From Massilia sp. CF038 (GTDB taxonomy: Bacteria > Pseudomonadota > Gammaproteobacteria > Burkholderiales > Burkholderiaceae_D), in the NCBI RefSeq assembly GCF_900129765.1, contig NZ_FQWU01000002.1, positions 1,364,001 through 1,428,000 on the forward strand: a DNA stretch of 64,000 nucleotides, read 5' to 3'. Positions 8,679-18,488 of the stretch are shown here, piece after piece; position 1 is the first letter of the stretch; the number at the start of each line of letters is the position of its first letter. Position numbers and translations under genes: made by a program. Below the pieces are notes generated by a model. The model had not been told where the DNA came from and did not search any database. It saw only the letters and a list, made by a program, of their open reading frames with translations.

Positions 8679-10664
8679 ATGAATTTCCAACGCACGCTGC
8701 TTGCCAGCGCCATCCTGTCTGTCATCGCACCTTTGTCCCATGCGGAAAGCGCCGATGAACCCATTGCCAAAGTGGTGGTCACGGCTTCCCCGTTCAAAAA
8801 CACCGAGGGCGACCAGATCCTGACACCGGCCAAAATTTTGTCGGGCGACGAGTTGCGCGACAAGGTCGGCAGTTCGCTGGGCGAAACGTTGTCGCAGGAA
8901 CTCGGTGTTTCCGCCTCTGCATTTGGCGCTGGCGCATCCCGGCCCATCATTCGCGGTCTGGAAGGCGCCCGCGTCAAGATGCTCGAAAACGGCATGGCCG
9001 TCAGCGACGTATCCGGCTTGTCAAATGACCATGCCGTCGCTGCCGAAGGCGCCATTGCGCAGCAGATCGAAATTCTGCGCGGGCCTGCCGCACTGCTGTA
9101 TGGCTCGGGCGCAATCGGCGGCCTGGTCAACGTCGTTAATGAACGCATTCCCACCGCGCTGGAACCGAAGCCAATTGGTCAGGTCGAAGCACGTTACAGC
9201 AGCGTGGACAAAGGCCGCGGCGCATCCGGCACCGCCGACGCCGCCTTTGGCCATATTGCCGTGCACGTGGACGCCAATGTGCGCGACACCGACGACTACA
9301 AGATCCCCGACAACCGCGTGCTGGGCGATCCCGCTTCCGCCAGCGGCCGCCTGCCCCATTCCGATACCCGTCAGCGCAGCGGCGGTTTCGGCGGCGCCTT
9401 GATTGAAGACTGGGGCCACTTCGGCGCGTCGGTGTCGACGCTGAAAAATCTGTACGGCATCCCCAGTGACGAAGGTTCCAAGATTGATCAGAAGCAGACC
9501 CGCTACGACATCGACAACCTGATCAACACCCCGTTTGCCGGCTTTGAAACCTTCAAGTTCAAGCTCGGCTACACAGATTATGAGCATGCCGAACTGGGTG
9601 CAGACAATGCCCCCGAAGTCCTGTTCAAGAATCGCTCGCTGGAATCGCGCTGGGAACTGACGCACAAGCCACTAGCCGGCTGGCACGGCACCTTCGGCAT
9701 GCAAACCGAAAACACCCACTTCTCCGCACTGAGCGCGGAAGGCGGACCGGACACTGTGCCAGTGACCCATTCCACTTCCACCGCGGGTTTCCTGGTAGAA
9801 GAAACCGACATCGGCGTGGTGCGTGTGAACGCCGGCGCGCGTCTGGAATCGGTCAAGCGGGAGCCCGTCACCGGCCAGGACCGCAGCTTCCACCTGGGTT
9901 CGTACTCGCTGGGCGGCCAGTGGCCGTTCATGCCAGGCTACGCCTTTGGCGTGACCGCTTCGGTCGCCCAGCGCGCGCCGGCCACGGAAGAACTGTATTC
10001 CTCCGGCCCGCACGATGCGACCGTGACTTTTGACGTCGGCAATCCCGACTTCAAAAAGGAAACCTCGCGCAATATCGAGCTGACGTTGCAGAAGAACAGC
10101 GGCCTGGTTCAGTGGAAATTGAACCTGTTCCAGAACAACGTGAAGGACTTCATTTACGGCCACATCACCGGCAACCTGGTGGACGAAGAAGGCAACCCGG
10201 GCGACGAACTGCGTCAGCGCATCTTCGAACAAGCCGATGCCAAGCTGCATGGGGCAGAAGCAGAGCTGACCTTCAATCACACCGGCCAGGGCTGGTCCGG
10301 CCGCGTCTTCGGCGACACCTCGCGCGGCTCGCTCGACAGCGGCGGCAACTTGCCGTTGCAGCCTGCGACGCGCTTTGGCGCCAGCGTGGGTTACCGTCAA
10401 GGTGAATTGCGCGCCGGCCTGTCGCTGATACACGCGCTGGAACAAGATCGTCTTGCCTCCTTTGAAAATACCAGCACGCCGTCGTACAACCAGCTCAACG
10501 CCAACCTGGCTTTCACCACGCATGCAGGCGAAACCGACCTGACCTGGTTCTTGATTGCGAAGAACTTGCTTAACGAAGACATCCGCGCATCGACCTCGGT
10601 GCTCAAGGACATTTCGCCACTGCCAGGCCGTAACCTGGTGTTTGGCGTGCGCGCTAAGTTCTAA
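8679..10664 (+). CDS. TonB-dependent outer-membrane receptor (ZnuD-like)
   Basis: 661 residues. The ATG at this position gives the signal peptide MNFQRTLLASAILSVIAPLSHA; a longer frame from an upstream TTG would spoil it. The plug domain follows, with VVVTASPF, RPIIRGLEGARVKMLENG and ILRGPAALLYGSGAIGG, then a 22-strand type barrel ending in a terminal aromatic strand (LVFGVRAKF). The plug sequence and modest length resemble ZnuD-type zinc receptors, but the ligand cannot be proven. The two small secreted proteins directly upstream are probable partners. A rho-independent terminator follows 20 bp after the stop. Confidence 0.85.
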   Translation: MNFQRTLLASAILSVIAPLSHAESADEPIAKVVVTASPFKNTEGDQILTPAKILSGDELRDKVGSSLGETLSQELGVSASAFGAGASRPIIRGLEGARVKMLENGMAVSDVSGLSNDHAVAAEGAIAQQIEILRGPAALLYGSGAIGGLVNVVNERIPTALEPKPIGQVEARYSSVDKGRGASGTADAAFGHIAVHVDANVRDTDDYKIPDNRVLGDPASASGRLPHSDTRQRSGGFGGALIEDWGHFGASVSTLKNLYGIPSDEGSKIDQKQTRYDIDNLINTPFAGFETFKFKLGYTDYEHAELGADNAPEVLFKNRSLESRWELTHKPLAGWHGTFGMQTENTHFSALSAEGGPDTVPVTHSTSTAGFLVEETDIGVVRVNAGARLESVKREPVTGQDRSFHLGSYSLGGQWPFMPGYAFGVTASVAQRAPATEELYSSGPHDATVTFDVGNPDFKKETSRNIELTLQKNSGLVQWKLNLFQNNVKDFIYGHITGNLVDEEGNPGDELRQRIFEQADAKLHGAEAELTFNHTGQGWSGRVFGDTSRGSLDSGGNLPLQPATRFGASVGYRQGELRAGLSLIHALEQDRLASFENTSTPSYNQLNANLAFTTHAGETDLTWFLIAKNLLNEDIRASTSVLKDISPLPGRNLVFGVRAKF

Positions 10665-10683
10665 TCCGTCTGCTCTCCCGTTT

Positions 10684-10717
10684 GCCCTGCGCCGAGTGAT
10701 CGCCGCAGGGCTTTTTT
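10684..10717 (+). terminator. Rho-independent terminator of the TonB receptor gene
   Basis: An 8-bp stem GCCCTGCG / CGCAGGGC with a 12-nt loop is followed by six T. It begins 20 bp after the receptor stop codon. Confidence 0.85.
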
Positions 10718-10803
10718 ACGTCCGGCAACGCTGCGCACGCTTTTGACTTGCGTGACTAAAATAAATGCGTCGGCGACATTGCCGCAGCAAAAAGGAGAAC
10801 GCC

Positions 10804-11016
10804 ATGACCCAAAACGAGCAGAAAGCCAACCCAACGATTCCCACCCATCCGGCGGACCCGGCAGTAAAAGGCGAGCAGGCAAAAGTTGTCGGCAAACCTG
10901 GCGCCGTGCATGACAAGGACTACAACGATCCGCCACCACAGGGCGCCGCTAAATCGACTGGCAAGGCGCTGGACGAGGTTGGCGGTGCGGGCCTGGGCAA
11001 GCCACCTGGCCAATAG
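10804..11016 (+). CDS. Small disordered hydrophilic protein
   Basis: 70 residues, start chosen at the ATG after AAGGAG. Rich in Pro, Gly, Lys and Ala with no hydrophobic core and no Cys (PADPAVKGEQAKVV, AVHDKDYNDPPPQGAA). It resembles intrinsically disordered stress-type proteins, but no family is recognised. It stands between a terminator and the DUF4253 gene. Confidence 0.6.
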   Translation: MTQNEQKANPTIPTHPADPAVKGEQAKVVGKPGAVHDKDYNDPPPQGAAKSTGKALDEVGGAGLGKPPGQ

Positions 11017-11103
11017 CCCTAAGAGGAATACGGCAATTCCTCAAGCAATTATCAATATGATAAAGTTGCCTTCATATTTACGCGCATTTCAATTGGAGGC
11101 AGC

Positions 11104-11772
11104 ATGTCGTTCCCATTCAAGATTCACCAGGTCGCCGGCAGCGAAGCACTCGCCGAATTCAGCGCATTGCAAAAGGCCGGCGGCGGCCATCCCGTCATCC
11201 TGGGCGATGCCGACAGTTTCGACCGCATCAAGGAAGCGTACGAAGGCAATGCCGACCAATCTGCGGAAGAATTGATCGCGGTGGCACGCACGATCGATCC
11301 TGCCAACTGGTTCGTCCAACGGCAGGCGGAGGACCCCGAATATTATGATATGGAAGAAGACGAATGGCCGGGGGAGGAATCTGCCAACGACCATGGCCTG
11401 TCTTCGCACCGTGACGTGTTAACCGGCCAGCCCTATCCGGTGGTGAACATTGCTGTCATTCCCGCGCCCTATGTGTGGATGGTGCCGTGCTATTTGCGCA
11501 TCGGTGGCTGGAACGAATGCCCGGACGCACCCGTGCACGCGGCCCTGTTTAAATACTGGGGTGAGAAATACGGCGCCACTGTGGCCTGCGTCACCAGTGA
11601 TGTGATCGAGATGCAGGTCACCAAGCCGCCCACATCCAAGGAAGCGGCACTCGAGCTGGCCAAAGAGCAGTATCTGTACTGCCCCGACATTGTGGATCAG
11701 GGGACCGAATCGATTGAAGCGCTGGCCGCGGGGCTGATCGATTCGAAGGTGTGGTTCTTCTGGTGGGATTAA
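11104..11772 (+). CDS. DUF4253 domain protein
   Basis: 222 residues. The C-terminal half is a typical DUF4253 domain: YLRIGGWNECPDAPVHAAL, then KYWGEKYGATVACVTSDVIE, and the conserved ending with YLYCPDIVDQG and VWFFWWD. The N-terminal half is acidic and less conserved. DUF4253 proteins are common in soil bacteria, have no known activity and resemble SMI1/KNR4-type cytosolic proteins found among immunity and housekeeping genes. No toxin is next to it. The last codons overlap the end of the convergent cupin gene by 4 bp. Confidence 0.85.
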   Translation: MSFPFKIHQVAGSEALAEFSALQKAGGGHPVILGDADSFDRIKEAYEGNADQSAEELIAVARTIDPANWFVQRQAEDPEYYDMEEDEWPGEESANDHGLSSHRDVLTGQPYPVVNIAVIPAPYVWMVPCYLRIGGWNECPDAPVHAALFKYWGEKYGATVACVTSDVIEMQVTKPPTSKEAALELAKEQYLYCPDIVDQGTESIEALAAGLIDSKVWFFWWD

Positions 11773-12707
11773 GCGTCCGTCAATCGCTGCAACGCTGGAT
11801 CACCCTTCAATGCCAGCGGCATCGCCCGCGCCCAGCGATTGGCCGACAATGAAAACGTCAACGCCCGCACCTGGTGATACCAGCCCGCGGGCACGTACAG
11901 CATGTCACCAGCATTGACGATACATTCAATCGTCGTTGCCTGCCGGGCCAGCGGAAACTTCTCGTAATCCGGCGCTTCCGGGTCGAACGGTGAGCCGAAC
12001 AAAATCGCATTCGCTTCGCTGGGATACAAGAATGCATCGTGATGCGGCGGTGCCAGGAAGATGCGCTTGGTGCCCCAGATCTGCGCGAAGATATTGTCGT
12101 CATAATCGCAGTGCAATGGCGTGACCGTGCCCGACGGCCCCAGCCAGAAACGCGGCGGCCCCATTTTGTCAAAGTACGTCGGCCAGTGGCACAGGCTGTT
12201 CAATTCGCGCAATTCCAGATTCCCCAGATACGGCGGCAAATCATGCTCGCCGGTCTCGACCAGCTCGAGATATTCAAGCATTGACATATCCTGCATCGCC
12301 CGGTCAGGGGCGAATGCGGTGTTGATGTAGTCGCCTACCCGGGCCCGCACGTGCAGGTGGGAATAACGTTCACGTAAGGCTTGCGGCGTCAATGCGCAGA
12401 GCGGCCAGCCCTTTGCCATGCCACTGATAATAAACGGCAGCCCTTGCGCCGCACGCGCGCGAAACGTCGCCGCATCGATGCGGCCAATCCGGGGCACGGC
12501 CGTCATCGCCGGCAGCGAACGCGCCGCTTGCTTGATGGCTTCCCGCATTGCTTCGATCGACGTCACCCCGCGCACCAGTGCGTCGCGTTGATCACGCGCG
12601 ATTTTTTTGGCGATCACATCTTCGGGCGAGATCGGACGTGAGGCCGCCAAAGGCGGTAGCGTACTGCCTGCCGGTGGCGGGTTGGATGGATTCTTCTTCA
12701 GCGACAT
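11769..12707 (-). CDS. Cupin-like/JmjC family 2-oxoglutarate oxygenase
   Basis: 312 residues. The cupin_8/JmjC core starts at PRIGRIDAATFRARAAQGLP and carries the iron ligands His and Asp in TPLHCDYDDN and the distal His in YVPAGWYHQVRAL; GTKRIFLAPP holds the usual 2-oxoglutarate-binding region. The enzyme type (FIH-like) hydroxylates proteins or small molecules using Fe(II) and 2-oxoglutarate. The N-terminal ~80 residues are a separate basic helical segment. No operon partner; the substrate is unknown. Confidence 0.85.
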   Translation of the reverse strand: MSLKKNPSNPPPAGSTLPPLAASRPISPEDVIAKKIARDQRDALVRGVTSIEAMREAIKQAARSLPAMTAVPRIGRIDAATFRARAAQGLPFIISGMAKGWPLCALTPQALRERYSHLHVRARVGDYINTAFAPDRAMQDMSMLEYLELVETGEHDLPPYLGNLELRELNSLCHWPTYFDKMGPPRFWLGPSGTVTPLHCDYDDNIFAQIWGTKRIFLAPPHHDAFLYPSEANAILFGSPFDPEAPDYEKFPLARQATTIECIVNAGDMLYVPAGWYHQVRALTFSLSANRWARAMPLALKGDPALQRLTDA

Positions 12708-12764
12708 ACACTAACTTCATTGAATTGAGTTGCAAGCATATACCACGGGCGCAGCCCTTGCAGA

Positions 12765-12830
12765 TTTTACGCGGCGTTTACCAAGGGCCGCCGTCTTTTT
12801 AGAAAATCTTTACGTGGCAATCGATAAGCT
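12765..12830 (+). promoter_or_regulatory. TTTAC repeats upstream of TorF-like gene, possible KdpE-type operator
   Basis: The motif TTTAC occurs on this strand within TTTTAC (12765), GTTTAC (12776) and CTTTAC (12808), 11 and 32 bp apart, i.e. near one and three helical turns. It is followed by TAAGCTGGAT from 12825. The kdp promoter region has the same hexamers, also phased, followed by TAAGCTTGAT. The similarity suggests one OmpR-type regulator for both; this is inference. Confidence 0.35.
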
Positions 12831-12903
12831 GGATGAATCGATTTTTCGATTTTGACAGCCGGGCCAGCGCCCCTTATCCCACCATCAATTCAAGAGCCCA
12901 CCA

Positions 12904-13653
12904 ATGAACAAGACCATCCTTGCCATCATCACCTTCGCGGTGCTGGCAACCAAGCACGCCCACGCGGACGAAAACAACACAGCGCACGCCTTCAGTGCGA
13001 ATGCCGCCATCTCGTCGGATTACCGCTATCGTGGCATCTCGCAAACACGTCTGCGGCCGGCCTTGTCGGGCGGCGTCGACTACAACAACGCAAGCAGCGG
13101 TGTCTATGCTGGCGCTTGGGCGTCAAGCATCACCTGGACCAAAGATGCCGGCGGTGGTGGACAGGTCGAACTGGACCTGTATGCAGGTCAGCGCGGCAAA
13201 CTGGGCGGCGCGATCAGCTACGACATTGGTGCGCTGACGTATATCTATCCTTCCAACGGCTTGCAACATGTCGCCGGCTTTGCCGGTGCCGACACCACCG
13301 AAATATACGGCCAGCTTGGCTACGGTGTGGCCTATCTCAAATACGCGCACGCCGTGACGAATCTGTTCGGCTTTATCGACAGCAAAAACAGCAGCTACAT
13401 CGACCTGGGTGCGAACATCGATATGACCTCCACCACTGTGCTCAATTTACACGCCGGTCTTCAAAACGTCGAACACAACCCAACAGCCAGCTACCGCGAC
13501 TGGAAGATCGGGCTGACGCACGACTTGGGTTTTGCCTCCGCCACCCTGGCGCTGGTCGGCACCAATGCGAACAAAACCGCGTACGCATCTCCGATTAACG
13601 GCAAATTTACAGGCAAGCGCGCCCTGGTACTTGGCCTGGGAAAGACCTTCTGA
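12904..13653 (+). CDS. TorF family putative outer-membrane porin (Gcw_chp)
   Basis: 249 residues with signal peptide MNKTILAIITFAVLATKHAHA. The mature protein opens FSANAAISSDYRYRGISQT, the signature of the Gcw_chp/TorF family, followed by alternating beta-strand segments (GGVDYNNASSGVYAGAWASS) and the final strand KRALVLGLGKTF. Members are predicted outer-membrane beta-barrels of unknown substrate, sometimes tied to transport or osmotic genes. Here the gene lies 121 bp upstream of the kdp operon and shares repeat motifs with its promoter, hinting at a role in ion stress. Confidence 0.85.
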   Translation: MNKTILAIITFAVLATKHAHADENNTAHAFSANAAISSDYRYRGISQTRLRPALSGGVDYNNASSGVYAGAWASSITWTKDAGGGGQVELDLYAGQRGKLGGAISYDIGALTYIYPSNGLQHVAGFAGADTTEIYGQLGYGVAYLKYAHAVTNLFGFIDSKNSSYIDLGANIDMTSTTVLNLHAGLQNVEHNPTASYRDWKIGLTHDLGFASATLALVGTNANKTAYASPINGKFTGKRALVLGLGKTF

Positions 13654-13663
13654 AGCAAGGCCT

Positions 13664-13739
13664 GTTTACACACGTTTACGGCTTGTTTACAGCGAAGCGC
13701 CAAGTCTTTACGAAATTTTTAGTTCGTATTGGCTAAGCT
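13664..13739 (+). promoter_or_regulatory. kdp control region with phased GTTTAC repeats
   Basis: GTTTAC occurs at 13664, 13674 and 13685 and CTTTAC at 13706. The spacings of 10, 11 and 21 bp keep all four on one face of the helix, as expected for direct-repeat binding by an OmpR-family regulator. A -10-like TAAGCT lies at 13734, 36 bp before the first small ORF. KdpE, encoded at the end of the operon, is the natural candidate. No strong -35 box is visible, as is usual for activated promoters. Confidence 0.45.
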
Positions 13740-13774
13740 TGATTTCATCAAACATCGCATAAAAAGAGGGTGGT

Positions 13775-13867
13775 ATGGACATCATTTTCATTGGCGGGCT
13801 ATTGCTCGCCGCGGGGCTGAGCATGGCATTGGCCAAAGGCTGCGCCAAACTCGGAGGCGAGCAATGA
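13775..13867 (+). CDS. Small membrane protein upstream of kdpF
   Basis: A 30-codon ORF with one hydrophobic helix ([20 protein letters not shown]) and a short basic, Cys-containing tail ([10 protein letters not shown]). AGAGGG lies upstream. Its stop overlaps the kdpF start (ATGA), so it is translationally coupled. Similar short one-helix ORFs occur ahead of kdpF in other proteobacteria. It may be an extra Kdp peptide or a leader that sets kdpF translation; neither has been shown. Confidence 0.65.
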   Translation: MDIIFIGGLLLAAGLSMALAKGCAKLGGEQ

Positions 13868-13953
13868 GCCTCTTTTACTTCATTGGCGCCACTGCAGCCG
13901 CCGCGCTGCTCGTGTATTTGCTTGTCGCCCTCCTCAAAGCGGAGCAATTGTAA
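13864..13953 (+). CDS. kdpF: KdpF, small subunit of K+-transporting ATPase
   Basis: 29 residues, one transmembrane helix ([20 protein letters not shown]) ending in a short acidic tail, which is the standard KdpF size and plan. KdpF stabilises the KdpABC complex in the inner membrane. The start overlaps the upstream small ORF (ATGA), and its stop overlaps the kdpA start by one base (TAATG). Confidence 0.9.
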   Translation: MSLFYFIGATAAAALLVYLLVALLKAEQL

Positions 13954-15758
13954 TGAGCGCCCAATCGATCCTGTTACTCACCGTATTCATGGGCACACTG
14001 CTACTGGCCGCCTATCCGCTTGGCATTCTGGTCGCACATATCGGCGCCAACAAATCCGTGCCTGGTTTCGGCTGGCTGCAAGGCCTGGAAAAAATGCTCT
14101 ACCGCGCCGCCGGCATCGACCCAAGCCACGGCATGGGTTGGCAAGCCTATGCCACCGCGCTGCTGGTCTTTAATGGCTTCGGCGCGCTGTTCGTGTACGG
14201 CATTCAGCGACTGCAAGACCGACTGCCTTTCAATCCCCAGGCCTTGCCCGCTGTATCACCCGATTCTGCCTTTAACACGGCCGTCAGTTTCGTCAGCAAT
14301 ACCAACTGGCAAGGCTACAGCGGCGAGCAAACCATGAGCTACCTGAGCCAGATGCTGGCCCTGACTGGCCAGAACTTCTTCTCGGCAGCCACGGGCATTG
14401 CCGTTGCCTTTGCGCTGATCCGCGGCTTCAGTTCGCGCTCGGTCAAGTCGATCGGCAACTTCTGGGTCGATCTGACCCGTTCCACCTTGTACTTGCTGCT
14501 GCCGCTATCGCTGCTGTTCGCGGTATTTTTGACCGGGCAAGGCGTGGTGCAAACCTTTGTATCATCGCAGGAAGTCACGCTGATTGATCCCGTGACCTAC
14601 ACGCAAGCCGTCCTCACTGCCGATGGCAAGCCCGTACTGGACGCCAAAGGCGCCGCTGTGACTGAGACCCTGGTGGCCACAAAGCAAACCATCGCCGTCG
14701 GGCCCGTCGCCTCGCAGGAAGCGATCAAAATGCTGGGCACCAACGGTGGCGGCTTCTTCAACGCCAATTCGGCCCATCCTTTCGAGAACCCGAATGCGCT
14801 GGTCAATTTCATGCAAATGCTGGCCATCTTCCTGATTCCCGCAGCGCTGTGCTTTGCCTTTGGGCGCATGGTCGGCGACCTGCGTCAGGGCTGGGCCGTG
14901 CTGGGCGCGATGAGCCTGATCTTTGTCGCGGCCACGGCGGTGGTGATGGTGGCCGAGCAGCAAGCACACCCTGGCCTGGCAGCCATGGGCGTGGACCAGG
15001 CCGCCAGCGCCTGGCAAGCGGGCGGCAACATGGAGGGCAAGGAAACCCGCTTTGGTATCAGCGCTTCTGCCTTGTTCGCGGCCGTCACTACCGCGGCTTC
15101 CTGCGGCGCAGTCAATGCCATGCACGACGCCTTCACACCGCTGGGCGGGATGATGCCGATGATACTGATGCAACTCGGTGAAGTGGTGTTTGGCGGCGTT
15201 GGCTCCGGTCTGTACGGCATGCTGGTATTTGCCATCCTGGCTGTCTTCATTGCCGGCCTGATGATCGGGCGCACTCCGGAATATCTGGGCAAAAAAATCC
15301 AGGCCTATGAAATGAAGATGGTGTCGCTGGCGATCCTGGCAACCCCGATTCTGGCCTTGTCCGGTACGGCGCTTGCGGTCGTATTGAACCCCGGTACGAG
15401 CGGCATGGCCAATCCCGGCGCCCATGGTTTCTCCGAGGTGTTGTATGCCTTCAGCTCGGCGGCCAACAACAATGGCAGCGCTTTCGCAGGCTTGTCCGCC
15501 AACACGCCGTTCTACAACAGCCTGCTCGCAATGGCCATGTGGTTCGGCCGCTTTGCCGTGATCGTGCCGGTGCTGGCCGTCGCCGGTTCCCTCGCGGGCA
15601 AACAAAGACTGGAAGCAAATGCCGGCACCATGCCGACCCACGGCGGCATGTTCATCGGACTGCTGATCGGTGTGGTCGTGCTGGTTGGCGTGCTCAATTA
15701 CGTGCCCGCACTGGCATTGGGCCCCGTGATCGAGCATCTGCAGCTGTTCGCCAACTAA
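13953..15758 (+). CDS. kdpA: KdpA, K+-binding channel-like subunit
   Basis: 601 residues, about ten transmembrane helices. It contains selectivity-filter loops of the KtrB/TrkH-like fold: [46 protein letters not shown] and [13 protein letters not shown]. It selects and passes K+ in the high-affinity, ATP-driven Kdp pump. Length and motif order match the E. coli protein. Second long gene of a tight operon with kdpB 21 bp downstream. Confidence 0.97.
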   Translation: MSAQSILLLTVFMGTLLLAAYPLGILVAHIGANKSVPGFGWLQGLEKMLYRAAGIDPSHGMGWQAYATALLVFNGFGALFVYGIQRLQDRLPFNPQALPAVSPDSAFNTAVSFVSNTNWQGYSGEQTMSYLSQMLALTGQNFFSAATGIAVAFALIRGFSSRSVKSIGNFWVDLTRSTLYLLLPLSLLFAVFLTGQGVVQTFVSSQEVTLIDPVTYTQAVLTADGKPVLDAKGAAVTETLVATKQTIAVGPVASQEAIKMLGTNGGGFFNANSAHPFENPNALVNFMQMLAIFLIPAALCFAFGRMVGDLRQGWAVLGAMSLIFVAATAVVMVAEQQAHPGLAAMGVDQAASAWQAGGNMEGKETRFGISASALFAAVTTAASCGAVNAMHDAFTPLGGMMPMILMQLGEVVFGGVGSGLYGMLVFAILAVFIAGLMIGRTPEYLGKKIQAYEMKMVSLAILATPILALSGTALAVVLNPGTSGMANPGAHGFSEVLYAFSSAANNNGSAFAGLSANTPFYNSLLAMAMWFGRFAVIVPVLAVAGSLAGKQRLEANAGTMPTHGGMFIGLLIGVVVLVGVLNYVPALALGPVIEHLQLFAN

Positions 15759-15779
15759 CCGAAGATCCAGGAGTCCACG

Positions 15780-17861
15780 ATGTCTGAAACAAATACGTCA
15801 CGCAGCAAGCTGACGCTGTTCGATCCCGCCCTGATCGTGCCCGCCGTCGCTCACGCGTTCAGGAAATTATCGCCCCGCACGCAACTGCGCAGCCCGGTCA
15901 TGTTCGTGGTCTATGTCGGCAGCATCATCACGACCCTGCTCTACCTGCAAGCCCAGTTTGGGCAGGGCGAAGCGCCCGCCGGCTTCATTCTGGCCACCGC
16001 GATCTGGCTGTGGTTCACGGTCTTGTTTGCCAACTTTGCCGAAGCACTGGCCGAAGGCCGCAGCAAGGCCCAGGCGGCATCGCTGCGCAGTCTCAAGCAA
16101 ACCGTCATGGCCAAAAAATTGGCCGCGCCCCAGCACGGCACCAGCTGGTTACCCGCCCAGGCAAGCGACTTGCGCAAGGGCCATTACCTGTTGGTCGAAG
16201 CGGGCGACGTGATTCCGATTGATGCCGAAGTCATGGAAGGTGTGGCCTCGGTCGATGAAAGCGCCATCACCGGTGAATCGGCGCCCGTGATCCGCGAGTC
16301 CGGCGGCGACTTCAATACCGTGACTGGCGGCACGCGCATTCTTTCTGACTGGCTGGTGCTGCGCGTGTCGGTTGATCCCGGGCAAACCTTCCTCGACCGC
16401 ATGATTGCCATGGTCGAAGGCGCGCGCCGCCAAAAGACGCCCAACGAAATTGCCCTCACCATTTTGCTGGTGGCCTTGACCATCGTCTTTCTTGTGGTGA
16501 CGGTGACGCTGCTGCCGTTCTCCTGGTACGCCGTGGACGCCGCCGGCGTTGGCACGCCCGTCACCATCACAGTGCTGATTGCCTTGCTCGTGTGCCTGAT
16601 TCCCACCACCATCGGGGGCTTGCTGTCGGCCATAGGCGTGGCCGGCATGAGTCGCATGATGCAGGCCAATGTGATTGCCACTTCCGGCCGTGCAGTGGAA
16701 GCGGCAGGCGACGTCGATGTCCTGTTGCTCGACAAGACAGGCACTATCACCCTGGGCAACCGCCAGGCCTCGCGCTTTGTGCCGGCCCCAGGGGTGACAG
16801 AACAGCAACTGGCCGATTCGGCGCAGCTCGCTTCGCTGGCGGACGAGACGCCCGAGGGCCGCAGCATTGCCGTGCTGGCCAAGCAGCGCTTCAATATCCG
16901 CGAACGCGAAATGGCCGGCCTTGCGCTGCAGTTCGTGCCGTTCACGGCGCAAACCCGCATGAGTGGCATCGACCTTGGCGACCGAGCAGTGCGCAAGGGC
17001 GCTGCCGATTCGGTGCGCAAGTATGTGATCGCCCTCGGCAAGGTGTTTCCATCCGAAGTAGGCCAGGTCGTCGATAAGGTGGCAAGGGCGGGCAGTACGC
17101 CGCTGGTGGTGGTCGACGCTGGCCGCGTCATGGGCGTGGTGGAACTGAAGGATATCGTCAAGGGTGGCATCAAGGAACGCTTTGCCGAATTGCGGCGCAT
17201 GGGCATCAAAACGGTCATGATTACCGGCGATAACAAGCTGACCGCCGCTGCGATTGCGGCTGAGGCCGGCGTTGACGATTTCCTCGCCGAAGCCACCCCC
17301 GAAGACAAGCTGGCCTTGATTCGCAGTTACCAGGCCGAGGGGCGCCTGGTCGCCATGACAGGTGACGGCACCAATGATGCGCCGGCGCTGGCCCAGGCCG
17401 ACGTGGCCGTGGCAATGAATTCAGGCACCCAGGCTGCCAAGGAGGCGGGCAATATGGTCGACCTGGATTCCAATCCCACCAAGCTGCTCGAGATCGTGGA
17501 AATCGGCAAGCAGATGCTGATGACCCGCGGCTCGCTGACCACGTTTTCGATTTCGAATGATATCGCCAAGTACTTCGCCATTATTCCTGCTGCGTTTGTG
17601 GGCACTTACCCCCAGCTCGAGGCGCTCGACGTCATGCACTTGAGCAGCCCGGCCTCGGCCATCATGGCGGCGCTGATCTTCAATGCCTTGATCATTGTGG
17701 TGCTCATTCCATTGGCACTCAAAGGCGTGCAATACCGCGCGATTGGTGCCGCCGCGCTGCTGCGCCGCAACCTGTTGCTGTATGGCCTGGGCGGCATCCT
17801 GCTGCCCTTTGCCGGCATCAAACTGATCGACATGCTGCTGACCGCGCTCCACCTTGTCTAA
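15780..17861 (+). CDS. kdpB: KdpB, P-type ATPase subunit
   Basis: 693 residues. It shows all P-type ATPase motifs: TGES in the actuator domain (AITGESAPV), the phosphorylated Asp in [13 protein letters not shown], and the hinge [11 protein letters not shown], with four N-terminal and three C-terminal membrane helices. It drives K+ uptake with KdpA. The regulatory TGES serine, phosphorylated in E. coli at high K+, is retained. AGGAG precedes the start. Confidence 0.97.
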   Translation: MSETNTSRSKLTLFDPALIVPAVAHAFRKLSPRTQLRSPVMFVVYVGSIITTLLYLQAQFGQGEAPAGFILATAIWLWFTVLFANFAEALAEGRSKAQAASLRSLKQTVMAKKLAAPQHGTSWLPAQASDLRKGHYLLVEAGDVIPIDAEVMEGVASVDESAITGESAPVIRESGGDFNTVTGGTRILSDWLVLRVSVDPGQTFLDRMIAMVEGARRQKTPNEIALTILLVALTIVFLVVTVTLLPFSWYAVDAAGVGTPVTITVLIALLVCLIPTTIGGLLSAIGVAGMSRMMQANVIATSGRAVEAAGDVDVLLLDKTGTITLGNRQASRFVPAPGVTEQQLADSAQLASLADETPEGRSIAVLAKQRFNIREREMAGLALQFVPFTAQTRMSGIDLGDRAVRKGAADSVRKYVIALGKVFPSEVGQVVDKVARAGSTPLVVVDAGRVMGVVELKDIVKGGIKERFAELRRMGIKTVMITGDNKLTAAAIAAEAGVDDFLAEATPEDKLALIRSYQAEGRLVAMTGDGTNDAPALAQADVAVAMNSGTQAAKEAGNMVDLDSNPTKLLEIVEIGKQMLMTRGSLTTFSISNDIAKYFAIIPAAFVGTYPQLEALDVMHLSSPASAIMAALIFNALIIVVLIPLALKGVQYRAIGAAALLRRNLLLYGLGGILLPFAGIKLIDMLLTALHLV

Positions 17862-17880
17862 ACTGCCCCAAAGGACCATC

Positions 17881-18465
17881 ATGATTTCCACGTTCCGCCC
17901 TGCGCTGGTGCTGTTCGGTGCGCTGACGCTGCTTTGCTGCGGCATTTATCCTGCTGCCGTGACCGGCATTGCCCAGGCCGCCTTTGCCGCGCCCGCCAAT
18001 GGCAGCCTGATCACACGTCAGGGCGTGCCAGTCGGTTCCCGCCTGATCGGCCAGTCGTTCAGCGCACCCCAGTTTTTCTGGGGGCGCCCATCGGCCACCA
18101 GCCCCATGCCCAATAACGCCAGCGCCTCCAGCGGCGCCAATCAAGGGCCGACCAATCCGGCGCTGCTGGCGGCGGTACAGGGCCGCATTGCCGCGCTCAA
18201 AGCAGTTGATCCCGATAATCGCGCGCCCATTCCCGTCGACCTGGTCACCACGTCGGCCAGCGGTCTTGATCCGGACATCAGTGTTGCCGGGGCGATGTAT
18301 CAGGCTGGCCGCGTGGCCAGGGTGCGCCAACTGGCCTTGGCGGACGTACTGACGCTCGTAAAAGAACACACCGAGCCACAATATTTCGGCTTTTTTGGCG
18401 AGGCCAGGGTGAACGTACTGGCGCTGAATCTGGCGCTGGAAGCGAAAACTGCGCATACTCGCTAA
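17881..18465 (+). CDS. kdpC: KdpC subunit of K+-transporting ATPase
   Basis: 194 residues with one N-terminal membrane helix (LVLFGALTLLCCGIYPAAVT), then a periplasmic domain with FSAPQFFWGRPSAT and GLDPDISVAGAMYQAGRVA, the standard KdpC motifs. The ATG at this position was chosen over an in-frame TTG nine codons earlier because it gives the normal N-terminus and follows AAAGGA. It assists ATP binding and assembly of the pump. Confidence 0.95.
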   Translation: MISTFRPALVLFGALTLLCCGIYPAAVTGIAQAAFAAPANGSLITRQGVPVGSRLIGQSFSAPQFFWGRPSATSPMPNNASASSGANQGPTNPALLAAVQGRIAALKAVDPDNRAPIPVDLVTTSASGLDPDISVAGAMYQAGRVARVRQLALADVLTLVKEHTEPQYFGFFGEARVNVLALNLALEAKTAHTR

Positions 18466-18488
18466 TATCATGACCACACGGCAATTAC

